Source: Nitratireductor sp. XY-223
GTDB lineage: Bacteria > Pseudomonadota > Alphaproteobacteria > Rhizobiales > Rhizobiaceae
Direction of reading: 5' to 3'
NCBI RefSeq assembly: GCF_004959855.1
Contig: NZ_SPNT01000005.1
Coordinates: 62,001 to 126,000, forward strand
DNA: 64,000 bases
The notes beneath the pieces were generated by a model. That model worked only from the letters and a program-made list of their open reading frames with translations, had not been told where the DNA came from and did no database searches. Of this stretch, positions 62,348 through 64,000 are shown in pieces (the first letter of the stretch is position 1; every line of letters starts with the position of its first letter). Both the position numbers and the translations under genes were made by a program.

Positions 62348-63387
62348 TCAGTCAGGAGTGTTTGCGTTGACTTTAACGGCGCGCCCCTCGTGCGACGATT
62401 GAATCAGGGCATCGATCAGATAGTGGACGCGCAGCGCATCGCGGCCCGTGACGGCCGGTTCGCGCCCGGATTTTGCCGCCGCGACGAAATCGCGGATGAG
62501 ATCGCGGTGCCAATCGTGCGGAAACGCCATCGGATCGGCGCCGCCGCCGGTTCCGGCCGCCTCGCCGACGGTCTCGACACGGCCGTCACGCCAATTGAGG
62601 GTCAGCGTGCCCGATTGCAGATGGGCGCTCGCCTCCTTGCAATCGATGGTGATCGATTCAGCGCCGCCCGGATAAGCGGCCGTGGTCGCCATGAGCGAAC
62701 CCGCGGCGCCGTTCTCGAAGCGCATGCCGCCGGCGACGAAATCCTCCGCCTCCATGCTGTGAAACGGGGTCGTTACGGCGACGGCCTGGACCTCATTGAC
62801 AGGGCCGGCGATGCTCAGCATCAGGTCGAGCGTGTGGATCGCCTGGCTGATGAGGACGCCGCCGCCGTCGCGCGCATAGGTGCCGCGTCCAGGCTCGTCG
62901 TAATAGGCCTGCTCGCGCCACCAGGGCACCGATACCCGGACCAGACCGACGGCGCCCAGGACGCCGCTGTCGATCCGCTCCTTCAGGGCGATCGATGCCT
63001 GGCGGAAGCGGTGCTGGAAGACAATGCCGAGCCGGACGCCATTTTGCTCGCAGATTGTGACGATCTCCCGTGCCGCCAGGCTCGTCCGCTCCACGGGCTT
63101 TTCCATCAGGATGTGCTTGCCGGCTTCCGCAAACCGGCGCACGAGTTCGATCCGTTCGCTTGGCGGTGTGATCAGGATGACCGCGTTGAGCGTCGGGTCG
63201 TCGGCGAGCGTGTCCACTGATTCCGCACCCGGAAATCCGTATTCTTCGGCAAAGGCGGCGCGTTTTTCGGGGTTGCGCGAAAAGACGCCGCGCACTTCAA
63301 GCGACGGCCGGAGATCGACAAGCGCCCTGGCATGGGGCGCCGCCGCCATGCCCGTGCCGATGACGCCGATGCCGAATGGGTCATCGG

Positions 63388-63391
<4 letters not shown>
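62348..63391 (-). CDS. Gfo/Idh/MocA-family oxidoreductase (C)
   Basis: A 347-residue member with a standard GTGMAAAPHARAL Rossmann loop and EKP motif (ILMEKPVERTSLAAREIVTIC). Catalytic-region GGGVLISQAIHTLDLMLSIAG contains the usual His. It is the member closest to the ABC ATPase gene, with which it shares 4 bases, so uptake and the first oxidation step appear coupled. Confidence 0.88.

Positions 63392-64000
<609 letters not shown>

Overview
The window reads as a chromosomal segment of a GC-rich alphaproteobacterium of the Rhizobiales (Hyphomicrobiales), probably from the Rhizobium, Hoeflea or Mesorhizobium side of the order. The case rests on gene content and order: a single consolidated motility locus with the lineage-specific genes visN/visR, ftcR (rem), motC, motE, flbT, flaF, cheS and cheT, arranged much as in Sinorhizobium, Agrobacterium and Brucella. 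Species cannot be assigned from this sequence alone.

Positions 1-1267 hold the start of a CaiB/BaiF CoA-transferase and a family-2 glycosyltransferase. Positions 1555-46514 are the flagellar and chemotaxis locus. Reading down the minus strand there are flgE-flgK-flgL-flaF-flbT-flgD-fliQ; ftcR alone; fliH-like-motB-motC-fliK-lytic transglycosylase; three tandem flagellins; and DUF1217-flgF-fliI-orf-flgB-flgC-fliE-flgG-flgA-flgI-motE-flgH-fliL-fliP. On the plus strand motA-fliM-fliN-fliG-flhB-orf diverge from the flgF operon. Back on the minus strand follow visR, visN, fliF and the chemotaxis operon mcp-mcp-cheS-cheY1-cheA-cheW-cheR-cheB-cheY2-cheD-cheT. Most rod, hook, ring, motor, C-ring and export genes are present. 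flhA and fliR, which normally follow fliQ in relatives, are not in the window.

Three non-coding observations stand out. First, six flagellar operon starts (fliF, motA, DUF1217/flgF, flgB, fliH/motB, flgE) carry the same directional element, YYCRCGCAAG-like (core CGCRCAAG), followed after exactly 10 bases by TA. It was not seen upstream of che, the flagellins, ftcR or visN. Second, the three flagellin leaders share a conserved, apparently co-varying RNA-like structure that can pair with the Shine-Dalgarno sequence, a natural candidate target for the FlbT regulator encoded nearby. Third, a 213-bp miniature inverted-repeat element lies between fliG and flhB and ends two bases before the flhB start codon.

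Positions 47035-47148 hold a 37-residue membrane mini-ORF with a good ribosome binding site. From 47270 to the end the window is carbohydrate catabolism, almost all on the minus strand. One module has a pentose/hexose-type ABC importer, an aldo/keto reductase, an aldehyde dehydrogenase, a galactarolactone-cycloisomerase-like enzyme and a 2-keto-3-deoxygalactonate kinase, with GntR and LysR regulators. A second module has fructuronate reductase, uronate isomerase, three Gfo/Idh/MocA oxidoreductases and the C-terminal part of a MalK/UgpC-type ATPase. Together they suggest growth on uronic or anhydro sugars and their glycosides. Start codons were adjusted where a ribosome binding site, overlap with the upstream stop, or family length favoured an internal start.
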